Shown: in pieces, positions 23,084 to 34,106 of the stretch
Layout: every line of letters begins with the position of its first letter
How positions within the stretch are numbered: the first letter of the stretch is position 1
From: Cenococcum geophilum 1.58
Lineage: Eukaryota; Ascomycota; Dothideomycetes; Gloniales; Gloniaceae
Length of the DNA: 64,000 nt
Direction: 5' to 3'
Assembly (NCBI GenBank): GCA_001692895.1
Contig: KV748210.1
Location: 496,001 to 560,000, forward strand
Notes under the pieces: generated by a model
What the model was told of the DNA's origin: nothing
The model's input: the letters and a program-made list of their open reading frames with translations, nothing else
Database searches by the model: none
Program-made: the position numbers and the translations under genes

Positions 23084-24039
23084 AGAATATTATATTAGTA
23101 ATAAGCTTACTAGAAACCAAAGGCATAGAGTTTATCCTACTAGGAGATATAAACCTCTACCACCCGCGGTAGGGGGGTATCTATATTACTGCTAATTAAT
23201 AGGCAGAGTGCCTACTAAGAGCTATAAACACCTAGGGCCTTAAGTTGGCCACCCCCCTAGGAGTAACTATATAGCAACGAGGAACCTTTAGAAGCATAAT
23301 TGACCTTATATTTATGGACGAAGGCCTATACTAAAGACTTAAAAGGTGCAACCTTAAAGAAGAATAGGCACTTATCTTAGACCATATCCCCATCCAGATA
23401 TAGCTAGATTTAGATATTAAGGCGTAACTAAGTAGTAAAAGATACGCAATAAGGAAGCTTAAAATAAACAGTTTCCTTAATATAGTTAAATAATAACTCT
23501 AAGACCTAGAAGAAATCTACCTAATTCTAAACAAGCGAGGCTTATTAGCTATCCCTAAGGAAATCAACTAAAGACTAGAAAGGATTTAGGCAGCAATTAA
23601 AAATAGGCTAAAAGAGCACTGCCTGGTCTTAAAATTAGGCCCCTATATATAATACGTATGGTCCATATAATGCGCGGTTCTTATTACTAGCTAATAATAA
23701 GCAAGGAGGAAATATATAAGTAACTATAACCCTAAAAATAAGAGACAATACAAAGATATAAGAAACCAGTTAAAGAATACCCTAAAGAAAGAAGTAAGGA
23801 ATAACTAGAGACGGTTTATAAACGAGCATACTTTTAACCCAAGCCTCCCCTATAATAAGGGCCTTTGGGCTATAGCAAAATAGATAAAGAAAAAGGTAGG
23901 ACGCCTAGCAGAAGACTTATACCTACTACCCCTATAAAGAGCAGGGGAATCATAGGCTACTAATAATAACGATAAGAAGGTAAAGATCCTTATAGAAAGG
24001 TTCTTCCCCTAACTAGCTCTAGCAGACCTTAATAATATT

Positions 24040-25060
24040 ATAGGTAAAACACCGGTAACTCGCCTAAGGGTTAACAGCGACATAATAACAGAGGAAATGG
24101 CCAGAACTATTAGTCGCCTTTTAAACAATATAGCACTAGGACTAGATGGGATTCTAAATAAGGCCTTAAAAACCTATAGACTACTTATAGCACCCTAGCT
24201 TGTAGATGTAGCTAGGGCATACTTTACCATAGGCTACTACCTACAACTCGGAAGATTTATAATGACAGTTATTCTACAAAAAGAAGGAAAAGTAGATTAC
24301 TTAATTCCAGGAAGCTACCGCCCTATTGCCTTAGAAAACACCCTTAGTAAGATCTTAAAAAAGGTAATAGCGGACTATATAGCAGACACGGCTAAGGAAT
24401 ATAACTTACTACTATAAAGCTAAATAGGGGCAAGAAAGAACCGCTTAACACTATTAGCACTTACGCTACTTACTACCACTATTAAATCCGCATGGGCGAT
24501 ATAAAGGGACTTTGTAGTATTAATGCTCAGCCTAGATATTAGCGGCGCCTACGATAACATACCTTATAAGCGTCTCCTATATATCCTTAGGGCAAAAGGC
24601 TTCCTAGAATAGATTATATAATTTATTTAAGGGTTTATAGGTTAGAAAGAAATATTACTAGTCTTTAGCGGATACTAAAGCCCCCCTATTATAGTTACAA
24701 CAGGAATACCATAAGGATTACCCCTCTTGCCTATATTCTTCCTTTTCTTTATAAGCAACCTACTTAACTTTTTTAAGGAAGGGGCGACCTAGGGGATAGA
24801 CTTCGTTAATAATATAAACCTAATTATATATGGGCTAATAGCCGTAGAGAATTGCAGAACACAAGAGAAAGCTTATAACACCTATATAGAATAGGCAAGA
24901 CGACATGGAGTCCAATTCTTACTAGAGAAATACCAGCTAATCCACTTTATAAGAAAACGTAACTAATCTACAGATCTCTAGCACACAATTTATATCTAAG
25001 GCTTTAGGGGTTAACCAGTTTAGGGCTTAAGGGTATTAGGAGTATAGGTAGACAGTAAGC
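24040..25060 (+). pseudogene. Reverse transcriptase domain of the LINE
   Basis: Recognisable Tad-type blocks in order: G-x-YRPIALENTLSKILKK near 24.31-24.37 kb, the IGARKNR block near 24.43 kb, LDISGAYDN near 24.53 kb, a GIP-GLPL block near 24.71 kb and FVNNINLIIYG near 24.80-24.84 kb where the active site would read F-x-D-D. Both catalytic aspartates are replaced, and many in-frame TAG/TAA codons are present. Dead copy. Confidence 0.85.
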
Positions 25061-26462
25061 TCTAGTAGAGCGTATATATAGCGCAAGCGGCCCGTAAGGG
25101 CTAAGTATAGTACATTATATTATCCAGGATCGTTAATTTTATATAGGGTCTATGCTTCTAGAGGTCACGCCTACTATATATAGCAGTTGTCCGGCTAACC
25201 ATAACGTATAGGTCCAGTATTTAGGCCATTAGAGAATCTAAGAAAGGCCCCCCTAAATCGCTCCTTAAACCACTCCAAAAGGTTTAAACAGCCTGCCTCT
25301 AGAGTATAATAGGCGGATATAAGTAAACGGCTACAGCACTGCTTAAAAAGGAAGCTAATATTCCCCCCCTATAACTATATATTAAAGCCGCTGTAATATA
25401 AAGGGCGCAAAATAAATGCAACTCTAATATTATAAAGTATATTAAAACACGCCTAAATAAACTATAGAGGGACCCTAGGGCGCCCTATAGGAGAATAAAC
25501 TAATAACCCCAAAGTAGGGAAGACATATTAGAGAAATAGGTAAAGACAGTAGAAGAAGAATAGTACTACTTTAGGGCCCAGGCCTATATAGAGGAGGAAG
25601 GGAGACGTATAAGAGGCTAGCAAAGACAACAGTAAGAGAGAGAAAGGAGCTAAAGTAGAGCATAAAAGAACGCTAGGAAACCATCTACCGCAATATAATA
25701 CTGGCTGGACTAACGCTAAAAAGGTATATGGGAGTTAAAGGTACAGAGGCTAACTAAGGCAAGAGGAACCTAAGCCGTAGTATGGTTAACGCTATAGGGG
25801 GTAAACACTTTAGGGCTCTAAGAAGGCCTAATAAAGGCAGAAAATATAATAGCAATACTCTTAAGAATAGGAATAATAGGACTAAAAGACTGGCTCTACT
25901 AGGTGGGCGTCCTAGTAGGTAGCCTAAGATGCAAATATGGCTAGCTAAGACAGACACTAAAATACGTAATACTGTTATACCCCTTACGTACTAACTAAGA
26001 AGTAATGCTCTTAGTAGCTAGCACAGAGAACTATAATACACTACTCTTAATATAAAAAGGCCTTAAGGCGGTTACCTAGTAGCTTATTAGCTAAAATATA
26101 CTAAACCAGTTNNGGGTTNTAAAGGAAATAGTAATANAGGGNNGGNGNGGNGAGTAACGGGCGCCCCCTAATAACTCTATAGTAGTAGAGTAAAGTTTGC
26201 AATACTAGCGCGTCCGTAGGCTTATTACGGCAGTAGTGGTTCCTAAAGAGGTTAAAAAGTAAGGTAGTAGAGCACTACAGGTGACTTATAGGCGCCTTAC
26301 AGGCGCCTTATAGGCGAGTCCTAAAAGGCGGGGAGATAGATTACGGGGTTTTCTTAAATAGAGTTTTCTCCCTATATATATATAAGGAGTAGTCCGCGTA
26401 GGCCTAATAGGGATCCGAATCGGACGTTAAGCAATAAATAATAATAATTATATAAGTTTATA

Positions 26463-26597
26463 TATATATATATATTTAAATTAATATAATAAATATAACT
26501 TTTATATAGTACCTAAAAAGCTTAAATAATTCTTTATTATAAATATAATAAAAAGAAATTTAAATTATATATATTTAAATTTATAGCTATATTTAAC
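26463..26597. other. AT-rich spacer
   Basis: Simple AT-rich DNA, including a TATATA run, between the LINE and Gypsy A. Nothing else recognised. Confidence 0.5.
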
Positions 26598-26602
26598 CCT
26601 AA

Positions 26603-27026
26603 TATAATAAAACCTTATAGCAAGTACTACGGTAGGCTCGTTAATGGGCTAGGTGTATAGGTAATGCAAATTAAAGTTAATAATATAATAATAACTAGTA
26701 GAGTGGTTGCCTAATAAATTAACTCTAATTGTATTCTAAGAATTATTATAAGGAAGAAACTATCTAGGTAGGGACTAAGGGTCCTTAAATATACAACTAT
26801 ACTCCTATAAAATCCTTCTTATATATAATATACATATACTTTATCTGCTTTATTATAGATTATATAAATCTTATAGATTATATAGATTATATTATATAAC
26901 CTTAGTTACTATTCCTTATTATATAGCTTTATCGGCTCTATTCTAGACTATACTTATATTAACTAACTAGCTTCTTCTAACTCTCTTCTAAGTAGTTATA
27001 ATATTATACTTAAAGCGTCCGTAATA
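26603..27026 (-). repeat. 3' LTR of Gypsy A
   Basis: 424 bp, same length as 46228-46651, and also related to the Gypsy B LTR at 47968-48388 (TAGTA..TACGGTAG near the start, CTATCTAGGTAGGGACTA in the middle). Adjacent to CCTAA on its outer side. Confidence 0.92.
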
Positions 27027-27886
27027 CTATCTCCTTCCTCTTTATCTTTGTCCTTAAAGATTTTAAATATCTCTAAGTTATTTACTAGAGGTGTAATATT
27101 CGTCTAATTAATTTGGTTAATATTATTACTTATTATACTTAAAGTAATTTCTTTGTCTTTAACCGCTCGTTATATTCGCACTATTGCTGCGATATTATCT
27201 CTTAGTGAGATTATACTATCTCTATATTCTTGCTGTTTAAAAGAGGGGTTAGTTTATATTGCGTTGGCGAACCTATCTTTATAATAACCATCCTTTTACT
27301 TAAAGTGCACTAAAGTAAATATTTATTTGTCCTATAACGTTTACTCTATTTTTAATGCTAAATATACGCAATTTATTATTCTTAATAGTCGTCTAGTTCC
27401 CTAATTAAATTATTATAGGGTTTTATGTTTAATTTACTGCTACGTAGCTAGATAATAAACTATCTATTACTCTAGCGGAGTTATACCGTTCTTATAACGC
27501 AGAATAGGAGGCTGCCGATACTTAGTAATAGGCCCTTAAGTCTTATCTTACGGCGTTCGCTTAGTTAATCCGTCTTAAGAAGGTTTATAAAAAGGTCCGT
27601 TTTAAGGAGTAGAAACTTATAAAATAAAGTCTATAGGAACTTAGTAATAAAAAAATAGATTTTTTTCTAGCTAAAAAGGAAATAGATCTAAGTAGTTCGG
27701 CAACTACTCTTCTTAAGTCCCCCTTAAGTGACTTATTTTTTAGCGATCCTTTTTTATTAATGCTGCCTAACCTAATTTCTCCTAATACTTCTATACCTTT
27801 CTTATAGCGTTTTTTTAAATTTTCTAGTAGCTTCTAAGTAGTCTCGTTATAGCCTATTTATTTTACTTTATATTATATTATATTAT

Positions 27887-28158
27887 TATTCGTACTAATT
27901 TAATAGCACGAGTGAGTCGTATCCAGGGGCACGAAATACGTATAGTATTGTATACTTGTTTAGATAGTGGTAACTGTCAATTATATTAAAGCAGACTACG
28001 TAGTCTATATACTAATGCGCCTCCCCCCTAATTAGTCAGTGCTTTAGAAGTGCACTAGACGCGTAAGCGGGTGGTTGGTGCACTAAACGCGTAAACGCGT
28101 ACTCGGCGTACCGAACGCGTAAGCACGCGGTTAGTATAACAGGTGCTGTAATTATATA
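27887..28158 (-). repeat. 3' LTR of Copia X
   Basis: 272 bp; four other copies of this LTR are in the window (33835-34106, 48483-48753, 54511-54781, 57607-57874). Outer flank ATTAT. Confidence 0.93.
28059..28120. promoter_or_regulatory. Cluster of four ACGCGT sites in the Copia X LTR
   Basis: ACGCGT at 28059-28064, 28087-28092, 28095-28100 and 28115-28120. The motif is the MluI cell-cycle box bound by MBF (Mbp1-Swi6) in yeasts. Three or four are kept in the other copies of this LTR. CpG is not the RIP target, so preservation alone is not proof of selection. Confidence 0.4.
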
Positions 28159-31100
28159 CTGGCGGCACTTAGAAAATGAAACCACTTATATATAGCCTCC
28201 GTAATTGTCTTAATAGAACTATAAAACACATAAGAAAATATATAGGAAATCCCTCCTAAGGTGCCTTCTGGGTTGCCTTCTAAATGGTGCTTTAAGCTGG
28301 CCGTAAGTCCTGCTTACAGTCCGTAAAATGAACTGTACGGCCTTTTAACGGGCTGTAAATGCACTATACGGCCTTCTAACGGGCCGTAACTAAACCATAA
28401 ATACTCCGTTAGTCTCGCTCTACCTATTTTATAACCTTTAGGTTAAGCTTATTTATGTTAATTAGGGTTTTAAGAGCTTAACACAGCTTTGCCTTAGTTA
28501 TAGCGTCTACTAGGTTATCTCCGCTGCTGATCTATTTAACCTCTATAATCTTATATTATTTATAGGCCTGACGTAAGCATATTAAAGCCTCTTCTCCTAT
28601 ATCGTGCCTAGTTTAACTAGGCAGTTATAGAGGGACTTTAAATTGGTGCATAAAACCAGGGGTGGCTGCTCCAATTATAGGATCTTCTAAATCGTTAATT
28701 TGATTACGGCTGCTATATTAAAGCCATAGGCTAGTGTATATAGTTTAGAAGCTAGTATACTACGGGTTACTCACTTATATTTAATTAAAGACCAATATAA
28801 TATATTTACGTCTTAATTATAGTCCGTAAGTACAATTATAAAGCCAATTTGCGATAACAGATCCCTATTATTGGCGAAGGAGGCGTCCATAAATACCATT
28901 ACGCTAATAGAATTTAGGTCTAGCGGTATAAAAGTAAGTCCTCTTATCGCATTATTAATCTGCCATTAAATGCGCTTATTAAGCTGCTTAATATTTTCTT
29001 CTTACGGATCTACTACCTAGGCCGTAAAGGATAAGTTATAGGCAGATTTGGGTTAGCAGACTATGGCACTATAGGCGCCTCTTATACGCTATACAGCGTA
29101 TTAGTCCTTTATATTTATGGTCTTATAGGTCTCTCTACGGGAACTAGTAAAGTCCGTAGGCTTTACTATAATAAGCTTTAGGTTTTAAGCTTAGCGTTCC
29201 TAGGTTAGCTAGATTAAGTTACCCTTTTATATAATTAAGCCTCCGTTAAACTTAATTAGAGTCTACTTAGTTAACTACTCTTACGGCTTTGCCAGGAACT
29301 TAGCTTCTTATAGTTTAGTCTCTTTAGCATCCACAAATGTCTAGTCTGCTAAGAAGAGGGTATTGTTTATTTAGAGTCCAATAATACTAAGGCCGTTTAA
29401 TAGGGTATATAGGAGGCAAGAGTTATAGGTCAACTGCTCTATCTTAAGTTTACGGACGTAGTGCTGGTAGTATATCTTAAACTAATAGTTTCTAGCTTCT
29501 AGCACTCTGTAGAGTAGTTTTATAACCTATAAAATTGTTCCTAGTTACAAATTAAGCTCCAGCAGTAGTTGTATAAAGATATCCCTACTTAGATAGGTAT
29601 TGGATTGTACGTAGGCTTATAAGATATCCCGTAGGTAAAGAGCTACGGGTTTGCTTTACTATAGGCCAGGCATAAGTATAAGTATAATCCGTTAGCTAAC
29701 TTGTTAGATTATAGGTAATTGCATAAAGACTAAGTTCTTTCCCTAGTCGTTATAAGCTTATATAATAAGCCTTAACTTTTTAAAGGCTTTATTAGTACTA
29801 GGGTGCTTAATTTTATTAATAAAGCGTAAGTTAAATATACGGACGCCTTGCGGAACGTCTCTCTCCATTATAACCGCAAAGACGCCCTTTTTAAGTAGTT
29901 TGTTAATCTCTTTACGTCGTAAGTCCGTAAAAGGGGTTTCCTATACTAGAATTAATATATCCGTAGGCGGAGATTGCCTTACGGATATTCCTATAGAGGT
30001 TAGGTAATTCTCTATTACGGGGTTCTTAGTTATAGGGTGCTTTTAGGGGCGTCCTCGGCCACGCTTTACGGTAAGTTTAGTAGGTTTAGTGGGTTTCTAG
30101 GGGACTTCTAGGGTAGGTAAGGGTGCTTCCAGTTCGTCTAATTCGGCAGTCGCTTTTAGTTCGTCTAGTTTAGCGGTTACTTCTAGTTTGTCTAGCTCGA
30201 CGTTATAGGTGTTTTTAGGCCAAAAGTAGGGTTTTACGGACGTGCTTCTAAAGCTAGTTAGCCCACTAGGAAGCTGTACACAGTACGTCTTGTTTTCTAC
30301 GGCTAGTAGATAATAGGGTCCATTTTAGCTACCGCTTTTACGCTATATAAGGACTTTAGAGTTAAGCGGGAGGTTATATACTAAGGTTATATTAGGTCCG
30401 TTACGGTAGTATAGGGCGTTATTAACAGTTTATTTAGCCCGTAATTTAACTATTTCGGCCATTGCCTTCCGTATTATAGCTGCTTAATCTATAACGGACG
30501 GGGCAGAAGGGTCCAGTTTGCTTATCCTTAGGTAGGCTCCGTAGACTAAAAGGGTAGGTACTAGTCCGTTAGGGCTAGCGGTATTATTAACAGCTTTTAC
30601 GGCCATCTATAAAGCCAGTTCTTTTTAAATATTCTTATACTCGTCCGTAATAATCTAGTAAGCTCTCTATAGAGCTGGGTAAGCTCGCTTAATAAGCCTA
30701 ATAGACTAGTGCGCCTTAACTGGAACGGCTTTTATTAAAATAGCCATGGCCGTAGCGTACTATTAGAATTCCTTACTAATAAAGTTCCTGCCAGCGTTGT
30801 GGGTAATATACTTAGGAGGTCTAAGGTATGTGTTAATCTAGTAGGTCCGTAAAATGTCCTAAGTATATTTTATAAATATATTTTGTAACTAACGGGCGGC
30901 TTAATAGCGGGTTACCTCGTCAATTATATATAATACTGGACTGCCGTTAATGTATATAATATCTACGTATACTAAGTGGTTAAAGTTAAGGTCCTCGTAA
31001 AGGGTAAACTTAAATTGGCCTAGGGAACGTCTGTATTTCTAGCAAAAAGAGCAGTATTTAGTTAAGTGGTTAATTGCCTTCCTATTAATATTGTCGTATC

Positions 31101-32768
31101 TAGAGCGTTTAAGGACTCTATATAGCTTTTCGGCTAATAGGTGGCCGAAGCGGCGGTATAGGCAGTAGATCTTAGTACTAGTAAGGTAGCATGGGTTATA
31201 GTTAAAAGATTCCTAAATATAGGTTTATAAAGTCTCTCCCTATATAAGGAACGGGTGTCCAAATTGTTGTACAATTAGTAGGGTAATATACTTGCTTCCT
31301 AGGGCAGTTATAGGGCCAATTACGGTGTCCGTAATATTGTTATAGTAGACCTATAGCCTATCTATATCCGCAAGATAGAGTAGGAAGGGGGTGTCTGCTT
31401 TTACTATATGGAAGTTAACTAGGCTAATTAGGGTCTTAACTGCAACTAATCTAATTAATGTGGTTAAGCCGATATCAAATTAGACGTTTACGGCCCTAGT
31501 TTACGTAGTATTAATGTCCGTATTATTATTTACGGTGGTCTTATATATAAGGTATTATCCATAACCTATAGTAGACTTTTTAGAGGCACCTGTGTCAATT
31601 ATAACACCGTAGAATTCCTTAGGGGTATAGCGTTCTGTAGTAATATATACAAATAGGTCCTGCTTATAATTTATAATGTTTATAATAGGGATGCTTACAG
31701 AATGGTTTTTAGGCGCAATTAAGTGTATAAAGGAACGGTCGGCTAATACGGTCGTAATATTAAAGGCTTAACTGTCCGTAAAAGGTCTAAAAGTGGTTAG
31801 GAATATCTCTAAGGTCTCTTATTCCTAAGCGTCTAAGTTAAAGTCAATTATAAGGGCTTTTATTGGCTTATTAGGGGGCTCTTCTACTTCCTCTCCTTTA
31901 TATTCTAAAATGAACTAGTTAATATGGCTATTAAGTCTCTTCCTAAACTTATTACGTTCTTCCTAGGTATACCTTATAGACTAATATTCTTCCTTACCGC
32001 ATATGAAGCACTTCTGGCTAGTTTGTCTATAGGGGTATATTTTTATATAGGGGTTGCTGCGGGGGTTACGGGTAGAACTTAGTCGGTATAGGTACTGCTA
32101 GTAGTAGCGGCGGTTTGTAAAGTAGACGTCTAAGTCTGTTTACGGATATTAAATATCTGTAATAAAGGCTTAAGTGCTGCCTGGTGGGTTTAAAATTTCA
32201 TACGTTATAATAGAGGAGCGTAGATTATTAATAAGGCTAGCTAAGGTATCTATAGGCTTATAGTAGGCGTACTTACAGGGCTCTACTTCCTGGTAGGCCG
32301 TAATAAGTTTATTATATAAGAAGTCGTCTATTTAAAGCTTAGTGTTAAGGCCGTGCTATAGGTGCCGGAGGTCTTTAATAAGAATTTATAGGCACTCTAT
32401 AGTCAATTTTTTAGTATTTTTGTCAATTACGGTCCGTAGCTTAGTCGCATTCTATTAGGTAAGGATATTACGCTTATATTCCGGTCCTTTAAAGTAGTTA
32501 CGGGTGGCTTTATATAGCTTATTAAAGGGAACACTAAGGGGGTTACTCTTAAGGTTGGTGTAGTAGTAGTTAAGTGCTAGGCCGCGCAGTATAGTAGAGT
32601 AGGCTTAGCTAAACTCTTATTTAGGAATGTTAGCCTTCTAGTAAAAGTCCGTAAAAATGGTTAGTTTAAAGTCAAAGTTGTTATTTTTACTGCTATACTT
32701 AGATTCATTAGTATAAAGTTTAGCTAGGTTAGCTAGCTCCTTACTATAGGTCTTTACTTAAGTAGGTT

Positions 32769-32858
32769 ACGGATCTATAACTTACGGATCTATAGCTTGT
32801 AGATATATAGCTTACAAATATATAGTTTGCGGATATATGGCTTACGGATCTATAACTT
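32769..32858 (-). repeat. Six 15-bp tandem units in the gag region of Copia X
   Basis: Six units of 15 bp of the type ACGGATCTATAACTT. The same block of six is at 53368-53457 in Copia X'. A 15-bp period would encode a five-residue repeat in gag. Confidence 0.75.
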
Positions 32859-33834
32859 AAATAATAGGGGTAATTTGGTCCGTATTTTCGTTTATAGGGG
32901 TATTATAGTCCGTATTTTGGTTATAGGGGTATTATAGTCTATAGCGTGGTCCGTAACTTAAGAGTAGGGTATATTTTAGCTAGCGAGGTTAGCTCTAAAG
33001 CCGCTTAGGTCTATAGGATAAATTTAGTTAAGTGGGTTAGGTATAAGGCTAGTGATCCCATTAAGTTTAGAAGAAGTAAAGAGTTTTTTAGTAGTTTTAA
33101 CCTGGTCTAGGATTTCCTCTTTAGTCTATTCTATTTGGTCTTTCTTATATATTATATTATATAAAGACTATACAATAGTAACTTATTTGTCCCTTTTAAC
33201 CCATACACCTTAGTTATATAAAAGGGTTTGTAGTTTACGGATGGTAATAGGGTTATAGGCCTTAAAAATAGCTTCTATAAAGTCCGTAAAGTCTTCCTAG
33301 TATTGCTTCCACAGGTCGTTATTTATAAGCTTAAAGTGTTTGTATTTAAGGATTTTAAAACTAATATAGTCGTTAACGTCGTTTATAAACGTAACGTCGA
33401 CTCCTTATCTCCACTTTTTTTAACCTTCGCTGACTTGCTTGCTAATATCTACCATACTATATAGTGTAGTGTAGTGCGTAGCGGGTGGTAGCAGCTTATA
33501 ACGGGTAGGGGAGGTCTTATAACGGTCCGTAAAATTAATTAACGGGTCCATAATAGTTTGTAGAAGGGTAGAGGGTTTCCGCAAAAGGTCTAAAGAGGTT
33601 TAAGGTTTAAGGGGGTTAAGGATAGGGGTTCCGTATAGGTTTGTATTCGCGTCTATAACTTTCGGTAAACCGTACTAAGACTTAAATAAGTATATAGAGT
33701 TGGTGATAGGTCCGTAATCCCCGACTTCTAACCTTCTAGTAGGTCGTACTAGAAGTCTAAATAGGTAGTCGCTGTCGAGTATCGCTTGGGGGAGGTGTTG
33801 AGTAATTGCTAATTTATACGTGCTTACTAATCAG

Positions 33835-34106
33835 TGTTCGTACTAATTTAATAGTATAAGTAAGTCGTATCCAGGGGCATAAAATACGTATAGTATTGTA
33901 TGCTTATTTAAATAGTGGTAACTGTCGATTATATTAAAGCAGACTACGTGGTCTATATACTGATGCGCCTCCTCCCTAATTAGTTAGTGCTTTAGAAGTG
34001 CACCAGACGCGTAAGCGGGTGGTTGGTGCACTAAACGCGTAAATACGTACTCGGCGTACCGAACGCGTAAGCATGCGGTTGGTATAACAGGTGCTGTAAT
34101 TATACA
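33835..34106 (-). repeat. 5' LTR of Copia X
   Basis: 272 bp, begins TGTTCGTACTAATTT and ends TTATACA; followed by ATTAT. Confidence 0.93.

Larger units (their letters stand above)
21720..23250 (+). pseudogene. Endonuclease domain of the LINE ORF2, split by an insertion
   Basis: Apurinic/apyrimidinic-type endonuclease of a Tad-like LINE; it nicks the target for reverse transcription. Visible words are AIQEPYYN near 21.8 kb and LLGDINLYHP near 23.13-23.16 kb, the latter matching the G-D-x-N-x-x-H-P motif of this domain. The frame is interrupted by several TAG/TAA codons, consistent with RIP, and by the insertion at 22070-23083. Non-functional. Confidence 0.75.
19877..26447 (+). mobile_element. 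Tad-like non-LTR retrotransposon (LINE), RIP-degraded, apparently full length
   Basis: A 15-bp duplication TTATATAAGTTTATA at 19862-19876 and 26448-26462 brackets the element; the 3' end is an (AAT)n-type tail, AATAAATAATAATAA. ORF1 remains span about 19.9-21.6 kb; its first 250 bp are less mutated, and a zinc-knuckle region lies near 20.99-21.11 kb. Endonuclease remains start near 21.72 kb (CNCG..N- and AIQEPYYN-like words). They are split at 22069 by a 1-kb insertion and resume at 23101 with ILLGDINLYHP. Reverse transcriptase spans about 24.28-25.0 kb with the catalytic F-x-D-D site altered to FVNN near 24803. A C-terminal Tad-type region lies about 25.3-26.1 kb. Stops occur throughout both ORFs, mostly TAG/TAA from CAG/CAA as RIP produces. 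Net length without the insertion is about 5.54 kb. Confidence 0.9.
27887..34106 (-). mobile_element. Ty1/Copia LTR retrotransposon X, fossil, inserted in Gypsy A
   Basis: Two 272-bp LTRs at 27887-28158 and 33835-34106, with a perfect 5-bp duplication ATTAT (27882-27886 and 34107-34111). The minus strand shows Copia order: gag about 33.4-31.9 kb with a CFICGKE-type knuckle near 32.0 kb, integrase about 31.7-30.4 kb, reverse transcriptase about 30.0-28.9 kb, and an RNase H end with the SSGDNLVDA-like signature near 28.5 kb. Broken by many stops. The LTR pair differs by roughly 20 transitions and no other changes that I see. Two more copies, X' and X'', lie to the right. Confidence 0.92.

Noticed and set aside
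22989-23195. 68-codon plus-strand frame at the right end of the LINE insertion
   Set aside because: It runs out of the insertion, across the 17-bp target duplication and into the host LINE, so it is not a unit.
28059-28120. CRISPR-like spacing of ACGCGT words
   Set aside because: Repeats are only 6 bp, irregularly spaced, and lie in an LTR of a eukaryotic element.
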